NCBI RefSeq assembly: GCF_014333525.1
Contig: NZ_JACSCX010000006.1
Location: 1-64,000, forward strand
DNA length: 64,000 nt
Origin: Hymenobacter puniceus
GTDB taxonomy: Bacteria; Bacteroidota; Bacteroidia; Cytophagales; Hymenobacteraceae
Direction: 5' to 3'
In this document: in pieces, positions 1-8,848 of the stretch
How the letters are laid out: the number at the start of each line of letters is the position of its first letter
Position numbering within the stretch: position 1 is the stretch's first letter
Program-made: the position numbers and the translations under genes
Notes under the pieces: generated by a model
Told to the model about the DNA's origin: nothing
The model's input: only the letters and a program-made list of their open reading frames with translations
Databases searched by the model: none

Positions 1-140
1 CACCCCCGTCCCGCCCCCCGCTCGCCGACCCTTCTCTCCCCCTTCCTCCCCCCGCTCCACGCGAGGCGCTGGAGATCCTCCGCCAACCGCACGCCAGATC
101 AAGCATGACGTTCTGTTCACTGCTGCGCAATAACAGCTGT
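1..140. other. Pyrimidine-rich non-coding edge
   Basis: The first 60 bases are almost only C and T on the plus strand, with runs of five or six C. No gene is supported here. It lies downstream of the minus-strand cysS gene and could be a 3' spacer or simply the window edge. Confidence 0.4.
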
Positions 141-1688
141 CTACTCTTCGCTGTAGGCCCAGTCGATGCCGGCTTTGGTGTCTTTCACCACGATGCCCTG
201 CGTTTTGAGGGCCGCCCGAATCTGGTCTACTTTGTCGTAAGCCTTGGTGGCTTTGGCTTCCTGGTAGAACTCCAGCGTGAGGCTGAGCAAATCTTCGGCG
301 CTGGCGCGGGGTTCGTCCACGAGGCCCAGCACGTCGGCTACCAGCGTCTGGTAGGTGTCGGTGGCTTGCTGCAGCGCGGCGGCGCTGACTGTGGCCAGCG
401 TGGCCGGGTTGGCGTGGAAGCCGTTGAGCTTGCGCAACAGATTGAACAGGCTGGCAATGGCGCGGGCCGTGTTCAGGTCGTCGTTGAGGCCCACGAAGCA
501 GTCCTGCACCAGTTTGCGCAGCTCCTCATCAGCGGTAGCCGTGTCGGGCGTTTTGCCCTCGGCCACAGGTGCCACCGTGCGGGCCTTGATAACGTCGGAC
601 GACAGGCTGGCTTCGCGCAGCTTGTCCAGCAAACGCAAGCCGTTCATGAGCTTGCGGTAGCCTTTGCGGGCCGCCTGCAAGCCTTCGTCGGTGATGTCCA
701 CGGTGCTGCGGTAGTGCGCCTGCAGCAGGAAGAAGCGCACCGTCATAGGCGAGTAAGCCTGCGCCAACGTGGCGTTGGTGCCCGCAAACAGCTCCGAGAT
801 GGTGATGAAGTTGCCGAGCGACTTGCTCATCTTGGCGCCGTTCACCGTTATCATATTGTTATGCATCCACACCTGCGCCTCGTTGGTGGGGTGGTTGCAG
901 GCCTGGCTTTGCGCAATTTCGCACTCGTGGTGCGGAAACATCAGATCCAGCCCGCCACCGTGGATGTCGAACTCGGCGCCGAGGTACTTGCGGCTCATAG
1001 CCGAGCACTCCAGGTGCCAGCCCGGAAAACCGTCGCTCCACGGCGAAGGCCAGCGCATGAGGTGGCGCTCATCGGCGCGTTTCCACAAAGCAAAATCCAG
1101 CGGACTGCGCTTTTCTTCCTGGCCGGCGAGGTTGTCGCGCGAGCCCGCCAGCAGCTCTTCTACTACACGGTTGGAGAGCTTGCCGTAGTTGCGGCCGGCC
1201 TCGTTGTAAGCGGGCACATCGAAGTACACCGAGCCATGGGATTCGTAGCCGAAACCGTTGTCGATGATCTGCTGCACCATCTCAATCTGCTCGATGATGT
1301 GGCCGCTGGCGCGGGGCGTAATATCGGGCGGCAGGCAGCCTAGGGCTGTCATGTGGGCTTGATAGAGGTTGGCGAACTGCTCAGCCACCTGCATGGGCTC
1401 CAGTTGCTGGGCGCGGGCGCGCTTGCTGATTTTGTCTTCGCCTTCGTCGGCGTCGCCTTCGAGGTGGCCCACGTCGGTAATGTTGCGCACGTAGCGCACG
1501 GTGTAGCCCAGGTGGCGCAGGTAGCGCGTCAGCACGTCAAATACCACCGGGCCACGGGCGTTGCCCACATGGGCCTCGCTGTACACGGTTGGACCGCAGA
1601 GATAAACGCCCACGAAAGGCGCATGCAGGGGTTCGAACGGGGCTTTGCGGCGGGTAAGCGTATTATAGAGCGAGAGTGGGTGCTGCAT
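141..1688 (-). CDS. cysS: Cysteine--tRNA ligase
   Basis: This class I aminoacyl-tRNA synthetase charges tRNA-Cys in the cytoplasm. The 515-residue protein has the usual family length. It shows the HIGH-type motif HVGN at residues 40-43 right after the zinc ligand Cys31. The other zinc-site residues are seen in HLECSAM (Cys228) and PHHE (about 252-255), and KMSKS lies at 286-290. The ATG at 1688 is chosen over an upstream in-frame ATG at 1745. It gives the family's usual N-terminus ([11 protein letters not shown]), and a strong promoter -7 box (TACCTTTG) lies only 5 nt upstream, so the longer form would not be on this transcript. It appears to be a single-gene unit. Identity is certain; only the start is a judgement. 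Confidence 0.97.
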   Translation of the reverse strand: MQHPLSLYNTLTRRKAPFEPLHAPFVGVYLCGPTVYSEAHVGNARGPVVFDVLTRYLRHLGYTVRYVRNITDVGHLEGDADEGEDKISKRARAQQLEPMQVAEQFANLYQAHMTALGCLPPDITPRASGHIIEQIEMVQQIIDNGFGYESHGSVYFDVPAYNEAGRNYGKLSNRVVEELLAGSRDNLAGQEEKRSPLDFALWKRADERHLMRWPSPWSDGFPGWHLECSAMSRKYLGAEFDIHGGGLDLMFPHHECEIAQSQACNHPTNEAQVWMHNNMITVNGAKMSKSLGNFITISELFAGTNATLAQAYSPMTVRFFLLQAHYRSTVDITDEGLQAARKGYRKLMNGLRLLDKLREASLSSDVIKARTVAPVAEGKTPDTATADEELRKLVQDCFVGLNDDLNTARAIASLFNLLRKLNGFHANPATLATVSAAALQQATDTYQTLVADVLGLVDEPRASAEDLLSLTLEFYQEAKATKAYDKVDQIRAALKTQGIVVKDTKAGIDWAYSEE

Positions 1689-1693
1689 AGCCA

Positions 1694-1701
1694 CAAAGGT
1701 A
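1694..1701 (-). promoter_or_regulatory. cysS promoter -7 box
   Basis: TACCTTTG on the minus strand matches the Bacteroidota -7 consensus TAnnTTTG. The position 19 nt further upstream reads TTC rather than TTG. Only 5 nt separate the box from the cysS ATG, so the transcript should start at or next to the start codon and be leaderless or nearly so. Confidence 0.55.
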
Positions 1702-1750
1702 ATCAGGTTGATGAGGTGATGAAGGAATGAGGTGGCAGGTGACAAGAGAA

Positions 1751-1853
1751 GAACGTTATTCCGAGCAGCGCGAGGAATCTCGCGTGCTGATGTTGCAACG
1801 GTAATCAGGCATCAGCACGCGAGATGCTTCGGTTGCGTCTCTGCATGACGTTC
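1751..1853. repeat. Interspersed inverted repeat, family A
   Basis: The element begins GAACGTTATTCCGAGC and ends with the reverse form of GAACGTCATGC. The inner arms ATCTCGCGTGCTGAT and its complement pair across a short loop. The same words recur at 6670-6709 and 14741-14792. It lies between the divergently placed start of cysS and the 3' end of the next minus-strand gene and holds no ORF. Confidence 0.6.
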
Positions 1854-1894
1854 TTGCCTGTCACCATTCGCCTCACCACGATTCACCTCATCAC

Positions 1895-3100
1895 CTACTT
1901 CCGCAACCGATACGTAGCCATCGTGGGAAAGTGGTCGGAATACGGAATTTCGTAGTGCACCCAAAACTCATCTACCTGCCACTCGGGGCCGGCAAACTGG
2001 TTGTCGATGCGCACGAAGGGCAGGCGGCCGTTGTAGGTGGCGCCCACGCCGTTGCCCACGGTGGCCCAGGCGTTCTGGAAACGGTCAGCCAGCTGGTCGT
2101 AGCTGTAGCTGTAGGGCAGGTCGTTGAGGTCGGCGCAGAGCAGCAGTGGGTAGGGGCTGCGCTCGAAGCGTTGCACCAGCGTATCCACCTGCCAGCTGCG
2201 GGCCACTAAGCCGCGCTTGAAGCGGCGCATCAGCCCCAGTCCTTTCTTCTTCAGTCCCGACTTGCTGGAGTAGCTGTCCACGATGTCCTGCTCATCCATG
2301 CTCATACTCTGCAGATGGAAGTTGAACACCCGGATGGTGTCGCCAGTCGGCAGGCGCAGGTCGGCCCACATGGCGTGGTTCTGGCTGAGCTTGCCGAACT
2401 GCACGGTGCCGCGCCGCAGCATGGGGTAGCGCGAGAAAATGGCCATGCCGAACTCGGCGCCGGCCCCATTGGTGAGGGTTTTGGACAGGAATGCCTGCCG
2501 CCCGCTTTGCTGCCCAATGCGCTCCACCGAGTTGAACACGTTTTTCTCGCGGCTCGTAGACGTGCGCGGCTCGTTATAGAACTCCTGCAAACACACGATT
2601 TCGGCGGGGCTGTCGGCCAGCCACTGCATCATCTTTTTCGTGGAGTTCAGGTCTTTGTCGCGCAGCTGCGGATACACGTTGAAGATGCGCACGTTGGCGC
2701 TTAGCACCCGCACCCGGGGGCCAGCCGTGGTGTCGGCAGCCGGCGGCGCCAGGCGCAGCGGGTGCACCGCCAGTCCGCGCTGAAAATGTGGCCACGTGAG
2801 CACCGCTACGCCAATAGGCAGCACTGCCACCCGCCAGTTGCGCAACACCCAATAAAAAGCCGCTACCAGATTCAGGGCCAGCGCCACGGGCAGCGTGAGG
2901 GCCCCGAAAGCCGCCGGCCAGAAGGTATAGGCTGGTATCTGCACGCAGGCAATGGCCAGGAGCAGCCAGCCGATTAAAAGAAGGGTGCAGGTGAAAGCAA
3001 ACGAACGACGCACGGCAGAAGCAATCCGGCGAAGCAGCCGGCGGTGAGGCTGCAAAGGTAAGCGGAAGCCAGCTACGCTCCGGGCCCGATTGTTGTGCAC
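1895..3100 (-). CDS. Membrane-anchored endonuclease/exonuclease/phosphatase family protein
   Basis: The protein belongs to the EEP (DNase I/sphingomyelinase-like) fold. Two or three hydrophobic segments (about 34-54, 62-85 and 90-103) anchor it. The catalytic domain follows: SANVR 134-138, metal-binding LQE 171-173, NFH 260-262, ADLND 323-327, and the terminal SDH at 388-390. All expected acid/histidine positions are present, so an active metal-dependent phosphoesterase is likely, probably facing outside the cytoplasm. The substrate cannot be read from sequence; nucleic acid, phospholipid or inositol phosphate are all known in the family. The start is uncertain. ATG 3100 lies upstream of a strong promoter-like TACCTTTG at 3053-3060, and the GTG at 3013 would give a 372-residue protein that begins just before the first membrane segment. 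Confidence 0.88.
   Translation of the reverse strand: MHNNRARSVAGFRLPLQPHRRLLRRIASAVRRSFAFTCTLLLIGWLLLAIACVQIPAYTFWPAAFGALTLPVALALNLVAAFYWVLRNWRVAVLPIGVAVLTWPHFQRGLAVHPLRLAPPAADTTAGPRVRVLSANVRIFNVYPQLRDKDLNSTKKMMQWLADSPAEIVCLQEFYNEPRTSTSREKNVFNSVERIGQQSGRQAFLSKTLTNGAGAEFGMAIFSRYPMLRRGTVQFGKLSQNHAMWADLRLPTGDTIRVFNFHLQSMSMDEQDIVDSYSSKSGLKKKGLGLMRRFKRGLVARSWQVDTLVQRFERSPYPLLLCADLNDLPYSYSYDQLADRFQNAWATVGNGVGATYNGRLPFVRIDNQFAGPEWQVDEFWVHYEIPYSDHFPTMATYRLRK
3053..3060 (-). promoter_or_regulatory. Promoter-like -7 box inside the annotated 5' end of the EEP gene
   Basis: A perfect TAnnTTTG match (TACCTTTG, minus strand) lies downstream of the ATG at 3100 and 40 nt upstream of an in-frame GTG at 3013. 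No clear TTG -33 element is present at the right distance. If functional it would move the true start to GTG 3013. Confidence 0.35.
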
Positions 3101-3153
3101 GTTTTGGGCCTTGGTTTTCGTTGTACTTTTAGTTTTGGTTTTACTGCTACGCT

Positions 3154-6100
3154 ATGCTCCTTTCTACATTTCGGGTTCTCACATTCAGCGCCTTATTAGC
3201 TACGCTGCCAGTCTTGGCGGCCCGCCCACCGCAGGCCGTGCCCACCGAAAAAGCCTCGCTGGAATTCATTGAAAACAAAGGCCAGTGGAACGACAAAGCC
3301 CGCTACGGCGCGCAGCTACCCGGCGGCCAGCTGTTTTTGGGGCCAGCCGGCTTCACCTACAGCTTCCTCGACCCGGCTGCCCTGCGCCGCCACGCTCACC
3401 ACGGCGCCGAAGCGGAAGCCTCAGTTCGGCTTACCGATGAGGAGCTACGCGGCCACGCCTACACGGTATCGTTTGAAGGTGCCAACGCCATGCCTGATCT
3501 GGCCGGCGAGGATGGCACGGCGGCTCCATACAACTATTTTCGAGGCGCCGATGCCCACCACTGGGCCAGCAATGCCCGCGGCTTCCGGCAGGTGCGCTAC
3601 CAGAATCTGTACCCCGGTATTGGGGCGGTGGTTTATGAAAACACGCAGCAGCAACTGGAATACGACTTTCTGGTAGCCCCCAACAGCAAACCGGCCGCCA
3701 TCCGGCTGCGCTACACCGGCCTCGATAAGCTCAGTCTCAGCCCTGATGGCAGCCTGCTGGTGCAAACCTCCGTGGGCCACCTCACCGAGCAGGCTCCCAA
3801 AGCTTGGCAGACCGATGCCCGCGGCCAGCGCGTGGCGGTGCCGTGCGCCTTTGTGCTTCAAGGCACCACCGTCAGCTTCCGGCTGGGACAGTACGACCGG
3901 CGCCGCCCGCTCGTCATCGACCCGACCGTTGTCTTCTCGTCGTTCACTGGCTCCACGGCCGACAACTGGGGCTTCACGGCCACCTACGACGCGCAAGGCA
4001 ACATGTACTCGGGCGGGGTAGTGTTTGCGGCTGGCTACCCCACTACTACCGGCGCGTTTCGCACCACTTTCAGCGGCGTGGCCGATGTGGGCATCATCAA
4101 GTATAACACGGGCGTAAACGGCGCGGCCTCGCGCCTCTACGCCACCTACCTCGGCGGCAGCGCCCTCGATGCCCCGCACAGCATGGTGGTCAATCCACAG
4201 GGTGAGCTGGTAGTGTTGGGCACCACTGGCTCCGGCAACTTCCCGGTTTCAAGCGGCGCCTACGACAACACCCACAATGGGGGGCCGGCCATCAGGCCTA
4301 ACAATATGAGCTCGGCTTCTTACAGCAGTGGTGTTGATTTGTTTGTGGCCAAGCTTTCGGCGAACGGCAGCAGCCTCACCGGCAGCACCTTTTTGGGCGG
4401 CGCGGGCAGCGACGGCTACCTAGCGAGCGAGCGGCTCGGCAACTCCCCGGTGGTCAACTACGGCGACCCGTACCGCGGCGACGTAACGGTGGACGGCGAC
4501 GGCAACGTGTATCTGGCTTCCGTCACCAACAGCACCAATTTTCCGGCCGGCAGTGGCTTCCGCAACAGCTATCAGGGCGGCACCTCCGACGGCATTGTGG
4601 CTAAATTATCGTCTGATCTGCGTAGCCTTGTGTGGGCCACGTACCTGGGCGGCAGCAGCGCCGACGCGGCCTACTCGCTGCAGGTAGATGCCACACGCGG
4701 AGTGTATGTGGCCGGCGGCACCACCAGCCCCAACTTCCCGGTTACGCCCGGCGCCTATCTTACCACGTTCCAAGGCATTACGGATGGTTTCGTGACGCAC
4801 CTGAATAGCAGCGGCACGGCCTTGCTGCAAAGCAGCTTTGCCGGGAGTCCCGCCTACGACCAGGCGTTTTTCGTGGAGCTGGATGCGGCCAACAACGCTT
4901 ATCTGCTGGGCCAGACCCAAGGCAACCTGCCTAACACACCGGGACTATATGGCGTAGCCAATGGCCGCCAGTTCATCCAGAAGCTCAACCCCACGCTTTC
5001 CAGCAGCCTCTACTACACCCGCTTCGGCAGCGGCCGCACGCTCTTCCCCGATATTTCCCTCACCGCCTTTCTGGTCGATGACTGCGAGCGAATCTACATC
5101 AGCGGCTGGGGCGGCAACGTCAACGATGCTAGTGGCAGCGGCACCACTGGCCTGCCCGTCACGCCCAACGCCATCCAGCCCACCACCGATGGCTCCGACT
5201 TCTACCTGGCCCAGTTTCGGCCCGGCATGACGGCCTTGGAATACGCCACGTTCTACGGCGAGCGGGGCGGCCGCAGCGGCGAGCATGTAGACGGCGGCAC
5301 TTCCCGCTTCGACAAGAAAGGAGTGGTGTATCAGGCTGTCTGTGGCGGCTGCGGCGGTTCGTCGGCCTTTCCGGTGCCGCCTGGCGCCAACACCTACTCC
5401 AATGTCAATCGTAGCACCAACTGCAACAATGCAGCCTTCAAAATCGACTTCGGCATCATCACCGCCGACCCCGGCCCAAGCCGCTACGTGTGCGTGGGCA
5501 GCGCGCCTTTCACGCTGGGCGGCAGCCCGGCTGGCGGCACCTGGACCGGCCCCGGCGTATCGGCACTGCCCGGCGGCGGCTACCAGTTCACGCCCACTCC
5601 GGCCCGACTGGGCGCCAACATCCTCACCTACTCGGTGGCTTCCACCGGCACCTGCGTCAGCAACCGGCCTTTGCGTGTGACGGTTACGCCGGAGCGGCCC
5701 GTAACGGTGGCGCCGCTGCCGCCACGCTGCGTCAACTCGGGCAGCGTGGCCCTTACGGCCACCCCGCTGGGCGGCACTTTCAGCGGGCCGGGCGTATCGG
5801 GCAGCATCTTCAATCCCACGGTAGCGGGCGTGGGCACACACACCATCCGCTACGCCATTTCCGACACGTTGGGCTGCGGCGTAGGCACTCAGACGGTGGT
5901 GGTGAGCATCGTGCCGGAAGTTCGCGCCGGCCGCGACACCACCCTGTGCGCCGACCAAACGGCGCCGTTTCAGTTGCGGGGCATGAGCCCGGCCGGTGGC
6001 ATCTGGAGCGGCACCGGCGTCACGCCCGGTGGCCTGTTTACGCCGCCCAACACCAACAACCGCGGCGGCATTTTCCAGTTACGCTACACCTATTCGCAGA

Positions 6101-6648
6101 ACGGCTGCGAAAACGTAGCTGTTCGCACGGTGCTGCTGGCGCCTACCTCTTCAAACAACGCTCCACTCAATCTGCCTGTGTGCTCGGCCGCGCCGCGCTA
6201 CGCCGGTCTGGCGCCCTTCAACTGCGAGTTTGAGCCCGCCCTGGCCGGTGGCACCTACGACTGGGACTTCGGCGACGGTTCAGACCACGGCACCGTGGCC
6301 AACCCCACGCACCTCTACGAGCAGCCCGGCACTTACATCGTCCGGCTCACGGCCCGCTATTCCAACTGCGTCGTGGAAACGGCTTTTTCCCCACTGGAAG
6401 TCGGCGAGATGAAAGTCCCCAATATCATCACCCCCAACCGCGACTCGCTCAACGACACGTTCAAACCGCTGTTCAGTTGCAAGCCCACCCGCCTGCAGAT
6501 TTTCAACCGCTGGGGCACACTGGTCTACGAAACCCAGGACTACCACAACAACTGGGGCGGCGAAAGCCTGCCCGCCGGCACCTACTACTATCTACTCCGC
6601 GACACCGATAACCGCCGCGCCAAAGGCTGGGTGGATATCGTGCGGTAA
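3154..6648 (+). CDS. Large surface protein with SBBP-like propeller, PKD domain and type B gliding/T9SS C-terminal domain
   Basis: A signal peptide (about residues 1-22, ending VLAA) is followed by a DUF7948-like opening (FIENKGQWNDKARYG, about 29-43). A long region of beta-propeller-type repeats follows, with recurring ATYLGGS and FLGGAGSDGY motifs as in SBBP-repeat proteins. Next come several immunoglobulin-like segments rich in GGTWTGPGV and GGTFSGPGV motifs. A PKD domain has DWDFGDG at about 1036-1042. The last 77 residues (from VPNIITPN, about 1088) are the gliding motility-associated C-terminal domain (type B sorting domain), which directs export and surface attachment through the type IX secretion system. 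The 1164-residue length is typical of such adhesin-like proteins. The ligand is unknown. It stands alone, divergent from the EEP gene. Confidence 0.93.
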   Translation: MLLSTFRVLTFSALLATLPVLAARPPQAVPTEKASLEFIENKGQWNDKARYGAQLPGGQLFLGPAGFTYSFLDPAALRRHAHHGAEAEASVRLTDEELRGHAYTVSFEGANAMPDLAGEDGTAAPYNYFRGADAHHWASNARGFRQVRYQNLYPGIGAVVYENTQQQLEYDFLVAPNSKPAAIRLRYTGLDKLSLSPDGSLLVQTSVGHLTEQAPKAWQTDARGQRVAVPCAFVLQGTTVSFRLGQYDRRRPLVIDPTVVFSSFTGSTADNWGFTATYDAQGNMYSGGVVFAAGYPTTTGAFRTTFSGVADVGIIKYNTGVNGAASRLYATYLGGSALDAPHSMVVNPQGELVVLGTTGSGNFPVSSGAYDNTHNGGPAIRPNNMSSASYSSGVDLFVAKLSANGSSLTGSTFLGGAGSDGYLASERLGNSPVVNYGDPYRGDVTVDGDGNVYLASVTNSTNFPAGSGFRNSYQGGTSDGIVAKLSSDLRSLVWATYLGGSSADAAYSLQVDATRGVYVAGGTTSPNFPVTPGAYLTTFQGITDGFVTHLNSSGTALLQSSFAGSPAYDQAFFVELDAANNAYLLGQTQGNLPNTPGLYGVANGRQFIQKLNPTLSSSLYYTRFGSGRTLFPDISLTAFLVDDCERIYISGWGGNVNDASGSGTTGLPVTPNAIQPTTDGSDFYLAQFRPGMTALEYATFYGERGGRSGEHVDGGTSRFDKKGVVYQAVCGGCGGSSAFPVPPGANTYSNVNRSTNCNNAAFKIDFGIITADPGPSRYVCVGSAPFTLGGSPAGGTWTGPGVSALPGGGYQFTPTPARLGANILTYSVASTGTCVSNRPLRVTVTPERPVTVAPLPPRCVNSGSVALTATPLGGTFSGPGVSGSIFNPTVAGVGTHTIRYAISDTLGCGVGTQTVVVSIVPEVRAGRDTTLCADQTAPFQLRGMSPAGGIWSGTGVTPGGLFTPPNTNNRGGIFQLRYTYSQNGCENVAVRTVLLAPTSSNNAPLNLPVCSAAPRYAGLAPFNCEFEPALAGGTYDWDFGDGSDHGTVANPTHLYEQPGTYIVRLTARYSNCVVETAFSPLEVGEMKVPNIITPNRDSLNDTFKPLFSCKPTRLQIFNRWGTLVYETQDYHNNWGGESLPAGTYYYLLRDTDNRRAKGWVDIVR

Positions 6649-6669
6649 GGTGATGATGTTCTTCCTAAC

Positions 6670-6709
6670 GTCAGCACGCGAGATTCCCCGCAGGCTCGGA
6701 ATGACATTC
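6670..6709. repeat. Family A repeat, single arm
   Basis: GTCAGCACGCGAGATTCC followed by CTCGGAATGACATTC is the reverse-oriented form of the element at 1751-1853. It sits just after the surface protein gene. Only one arm is visible, so it is a partial or decayed copy. Confidence 0.5.
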
Positions 6710-6762
6710 CTACCATCACATTATCTCCTCATTAGCTGCTCACCCCATCACCTGCCACCTAC

Positions 6763-6793
6763 TTGCTTTCGGCGGTTTATCCTAGTATATTTG
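6763..6793 (+). promoter_or_regulatory. Promoter of the rimP-nusA-infB operon
   Basis: TTG at 6763-6765, a 20-nt spacer and TATATTTG at 6786-6793 match the Bacteroidota sigma-A-type promoter. Transcription should start near 6800, about 60 nt upstream of rimP and immediately before the leader hairpin. Confidence 0.6.
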
Positions 6794-6811
6794 CGCAGTA
6801 TTCTGATTGTG

Positions 6812-6840
6812 AAGAGGGGACGTAGCGTCCCCTCTTTCTT
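6812..6840 (+). terminator. Leader hairpin upstream of rimP (attenuator candidate)
   Basis: A perfect 11-bp GC-rich stem (6812-6822 with 6826-6836) closes a 3-nt loop and is followed by a T-rich stretch (TCTTTTA), the form of an intrinsic terminator. It lies after the predicted promoter and before the rimP ATG at 6863. It could therefore attenuate the operon rather than only end the upstream transcript. Confidence 0.65.
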
Positions 6841-6862
6841 TTATCACCCGGTTCAAGACCCG

Positions 6863-7333
6863 ATGAATTTCGATCAACACCGCATCGACGAGATGCTTCA
6901 GGACAGCCTCGCTGGTTTCGATCTGTTCGTGGTAGACCTGAGCGTATCCGACGCCATCCGGCCCAAAATCACCGTCACCCTCGATAGTGAGCAGGGCCTG
7001 GGCATTGACGAATGCGCCAAAGTGAGCCGTCGGCTCGCCAAGCGCATCGACGAAGCCTACGGCGAAGATGCTACCTACTCGCTGGAAGTCACTTCCCCCG
7101 GTGCCGACCAGCCCCTCACCGACCCACGCCAATACACCCGGCACGTGGGCCGCACATTCAGCCTGAAGCTCACCGACGGCACCGAGAAAACCGGTACGCT
7201 GGAAGCCATTGAAGCAGAAGGGCTGCAGCTGGCGGAGGTTATCAAGGAAAAAAACAAAACCAAGACGCTGCCCGCCACGCTGGTACCGTTCGCTAACATT
7301 ACGGAAGCACGAATCGTAATTTCGTTTAAGTAA
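6863..7333 (+). CDS. rimP: Ribosome maturation factor RimP
   Basis: RimP acts in late assembly of the 30S ribosomal subunit in the cytoplasm. The protein has 156 residues, the usual length. It has the N-terminal domain with the family motif DQPLTDPRQYTRHVGR (around residues 81-96) and a C-terminal SH3-like domain. The ATG at 6863 is chosen because it matches the family start (MNFDQHRIDEML) and lies downstream of the promoter and hairpin. The longer in-frame reading from 6650 would translate through the promoter and a repeat. It is the first gene of the rimP-nusA-infB operon, an arrangement conserved across bacteria. Confidence 0.95.
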   Translation: MNFDQHRIDEMLQDSLAGFDLFVVDLSVSDAIRPKITVTLDSEQGLGIDECAKVSRRLAKRIDEAYGEDATYSLEVTSPGADQPLTDPRQYTRHVGRTFSLKLTDGTEKTGTLEAIEAEGLQLAEVIKEKNKTKTLPATLVPFANITEARIVISFK

Positions 7334-7430
7334 ATGCCTTACCGATTGATTATTAAACCGCAGATCATCTAGATATCTGCCGCCAACAATCAGCTAGTAA
7401 GTCATTCAACAATTCAACAGTTTAAATCAG

Positions 7431-8726
7431 ATGAACAGCAACGTCCTGATTGAATCGTTTGCCGAATTCGCCCGGAGCAAAAACATCGACCGTCCCACGA
7501 TGATGAGCATCCTCGAAGATGTGTTCCGGACCATGATTCGCAAAAAGTACACCGACGACGCCAACTTCGACGTCATCCTCAACGTGGACAAAGGCGACCT
7601 GGAAATCTACCGCAACCGCGAGATTGTGGACGATGACTCGGAGGATATCTGGGACCACGACAAAATTCCGCTGGCGGAAGCGCAGAAAATCGAGCCTGAC
7701 TTTGAAGTAGGCGAGCAGGTGACAGAAGAAGTGAAGCTGGAGGATTTCGGCCGCCGCGCCGTGCTCATGGCCCGCCAGACGCTGATTCAGCGCGTGAAAG
7801 ACCTGGAGCGCGACCACCTCTACCAGACCTACAAAGACCAAGTGGGCGAAATCATTGCCGGCGAAGTCTATCAGGTGTGGAGCCGTGAGGCCCTGATCCT
7901 CGACAAAGACGAAAACGAGCTGGTGCTGCCCAAAGGCGAGCAGATTCCGAAGGACCGCTACCGCAAGGGCGACTCCGTTCGGGCTGTTGTGCACAAAGTG
8001 GAAATCATCAACGGCACGCCCAAAATCATTTTGTCGCGCGCGGCCCCGGCTTTCCTGGAGCGCTTGTTCGAGCAGGAAGTGCCCGAGATTTTTGATGGCC
8101 TTATCACCATCAAAAACATTGTGCGTGAACCCGGCGAGCGGGCCAAAGTAGCCGTAGAGAGCTACGACGACCGTATCGACCCGGTAGGTGCCTGCGTGGG
8201 CATGAAAGGCTCCCGGATTCACGCCGTAGTGCGCGAGCTGGAAAACGAGAACATCGACGTTATCAATTATACCGACAACTTGGAGCTCTACATTGCGCGG
8301 GCCCTGTCGCCGGCCAAGCTCACGTCGATGAAGATAAACGAACAAACTGGTCGGGTTTCGGTGTTCCTAAAGCCAGACCAGGTTTCGCTGGCCATCGGCC
8401 GGGGCGGCGCCAACATCAAGCTGGCCTCACGGTTAGTAGGCATGGAAATCGACGTGTTCCGGGATGCTGGTGATTACGAAGAGGACATTGCCCTCGACGA
8501 ATTCTCGGACGAGCTGGAAGCTTGGATTATCGACGAGCTCAAGAAAATTGGCCTCGACACCGGGCGCGCCGTATTGGCCGTAAGCAAAGAAGACATCGTG
8601 CGCCGCACGGAGCTGGAAGAGGAAACTGTAGAAGACGTTTTCCGCGTCATCCGCAACGAATTTGAAGGCGAAGAAGACAGCACGGACGCAGCAGAAACCT
8701 CCACTGCCAGCGACAACGCGCAATGA
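7431..8726 (+). CDS. nusA: Transcription termination/antitermination factor NusA
   Basis: NusA binds RNA polymerase and nascent RNA and modulates pausing, termination and antitermination. The 431-residue protein has the N-terminal polymerase-binding domain (about 1-125), an S1 domain (about 135-200) and two KH domains. The first KH domain contains GMKGSRIHAV (about 257-266) and the second IGRGGANIK (about 321-329). The tail is acidic. It lacks the C-terminal acidic repeat domains of Escherichia coli NusA, which is normal outside the gammaproteobacteria. It is the second gene of the operon, 97 nt after rimP. NusA autoregulates its own operon in some bacteria, which makes the hairpin at 6812-6840 relevant. 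Confidence 0.96.
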   Translation: MNSNVLIESFAEFARSKNIDRPTMMSILEDVFRTMIRKKYTDDANFDVILNVDKGDLEIYRNREIVDDDSEDIWDHDKIPLAEAQKIEPDFEVGEQVTEEVKLEDFGRRAVLMARQTLIQRVKDLERDHLYQTYKDQVGEIIAGEVYQVWSREALILDKDENELVLPKGEQIPKDRYRKGDSVRAVVHKVEIINGTPKIILSRAAPAFLERLFEQEVPEIFDGLITIKNIVREPGERAKVAVESYDDRIDPVGACVGMKGSRIHAVVRELENENIDVINYTDNLELYIARALSPAKLTSMKINEQTGRVSVFLKPDQVSLAIGRGGANIKLASRLVGMEIDVFRDAGDYEEDIALDEFSDELEAWIIDELKKIGLDTGRAVLAVSKEDIVRRTELEEETVEDVFRVIRNEFEGEEDSTDAAETSTASDNAQ

Positions 8727-8763
8727 GCGCGCGGGCTTCGGCCCGGCAAAGGCGTTAAATCGG

Positions 8764-8793
8764 GCCAGCCGGCTCGCTTTAACACCGGCTGGC
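8764..8793 (+). other. Hairpin between nusA and infB
   Basis: A perfect 9-bp stem (GCCAGCCGG at 8764-8772 with its complement at 8785-8793) closes a 12-nt loop. No T-run follows, so it is not a standard terminator. It may be an RNA processing or pausing element within the operon. Confidence 0.4.
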
Positions 8794-8807
8794 ACCATTT
8801 AATATAG

Positions 8808-8815
8808 TACCTTTG
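8808..8815 (+). promoter_or_regulatory. Possible internal infB promoter -7 box
   Basis: TACCTTTG matches the Bacteroidota -7 consensus and lies 33 nt before the infB ATG. No good TTG element is found about 19-20 nt upstream, where the sequence forms the hairpin arm. It may give infB a second promoter. Confidence 0.4.
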
Positions 8816-8848
8816 CACCAAGATAAGAGTATCGTTCGCGAGCATAGA

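Noticed and set aside
105..1343. 412-codon plus-strand frame
   Set aside because: It is antisense to cysS, has no recognisable family and reflects the GC-rich codon use of the real gene.
6650..6862. Longer RimP start
   Set aside because: It would translate through the promoter, the hairpin and the repeat; the ATG at 6863 matches the family length.
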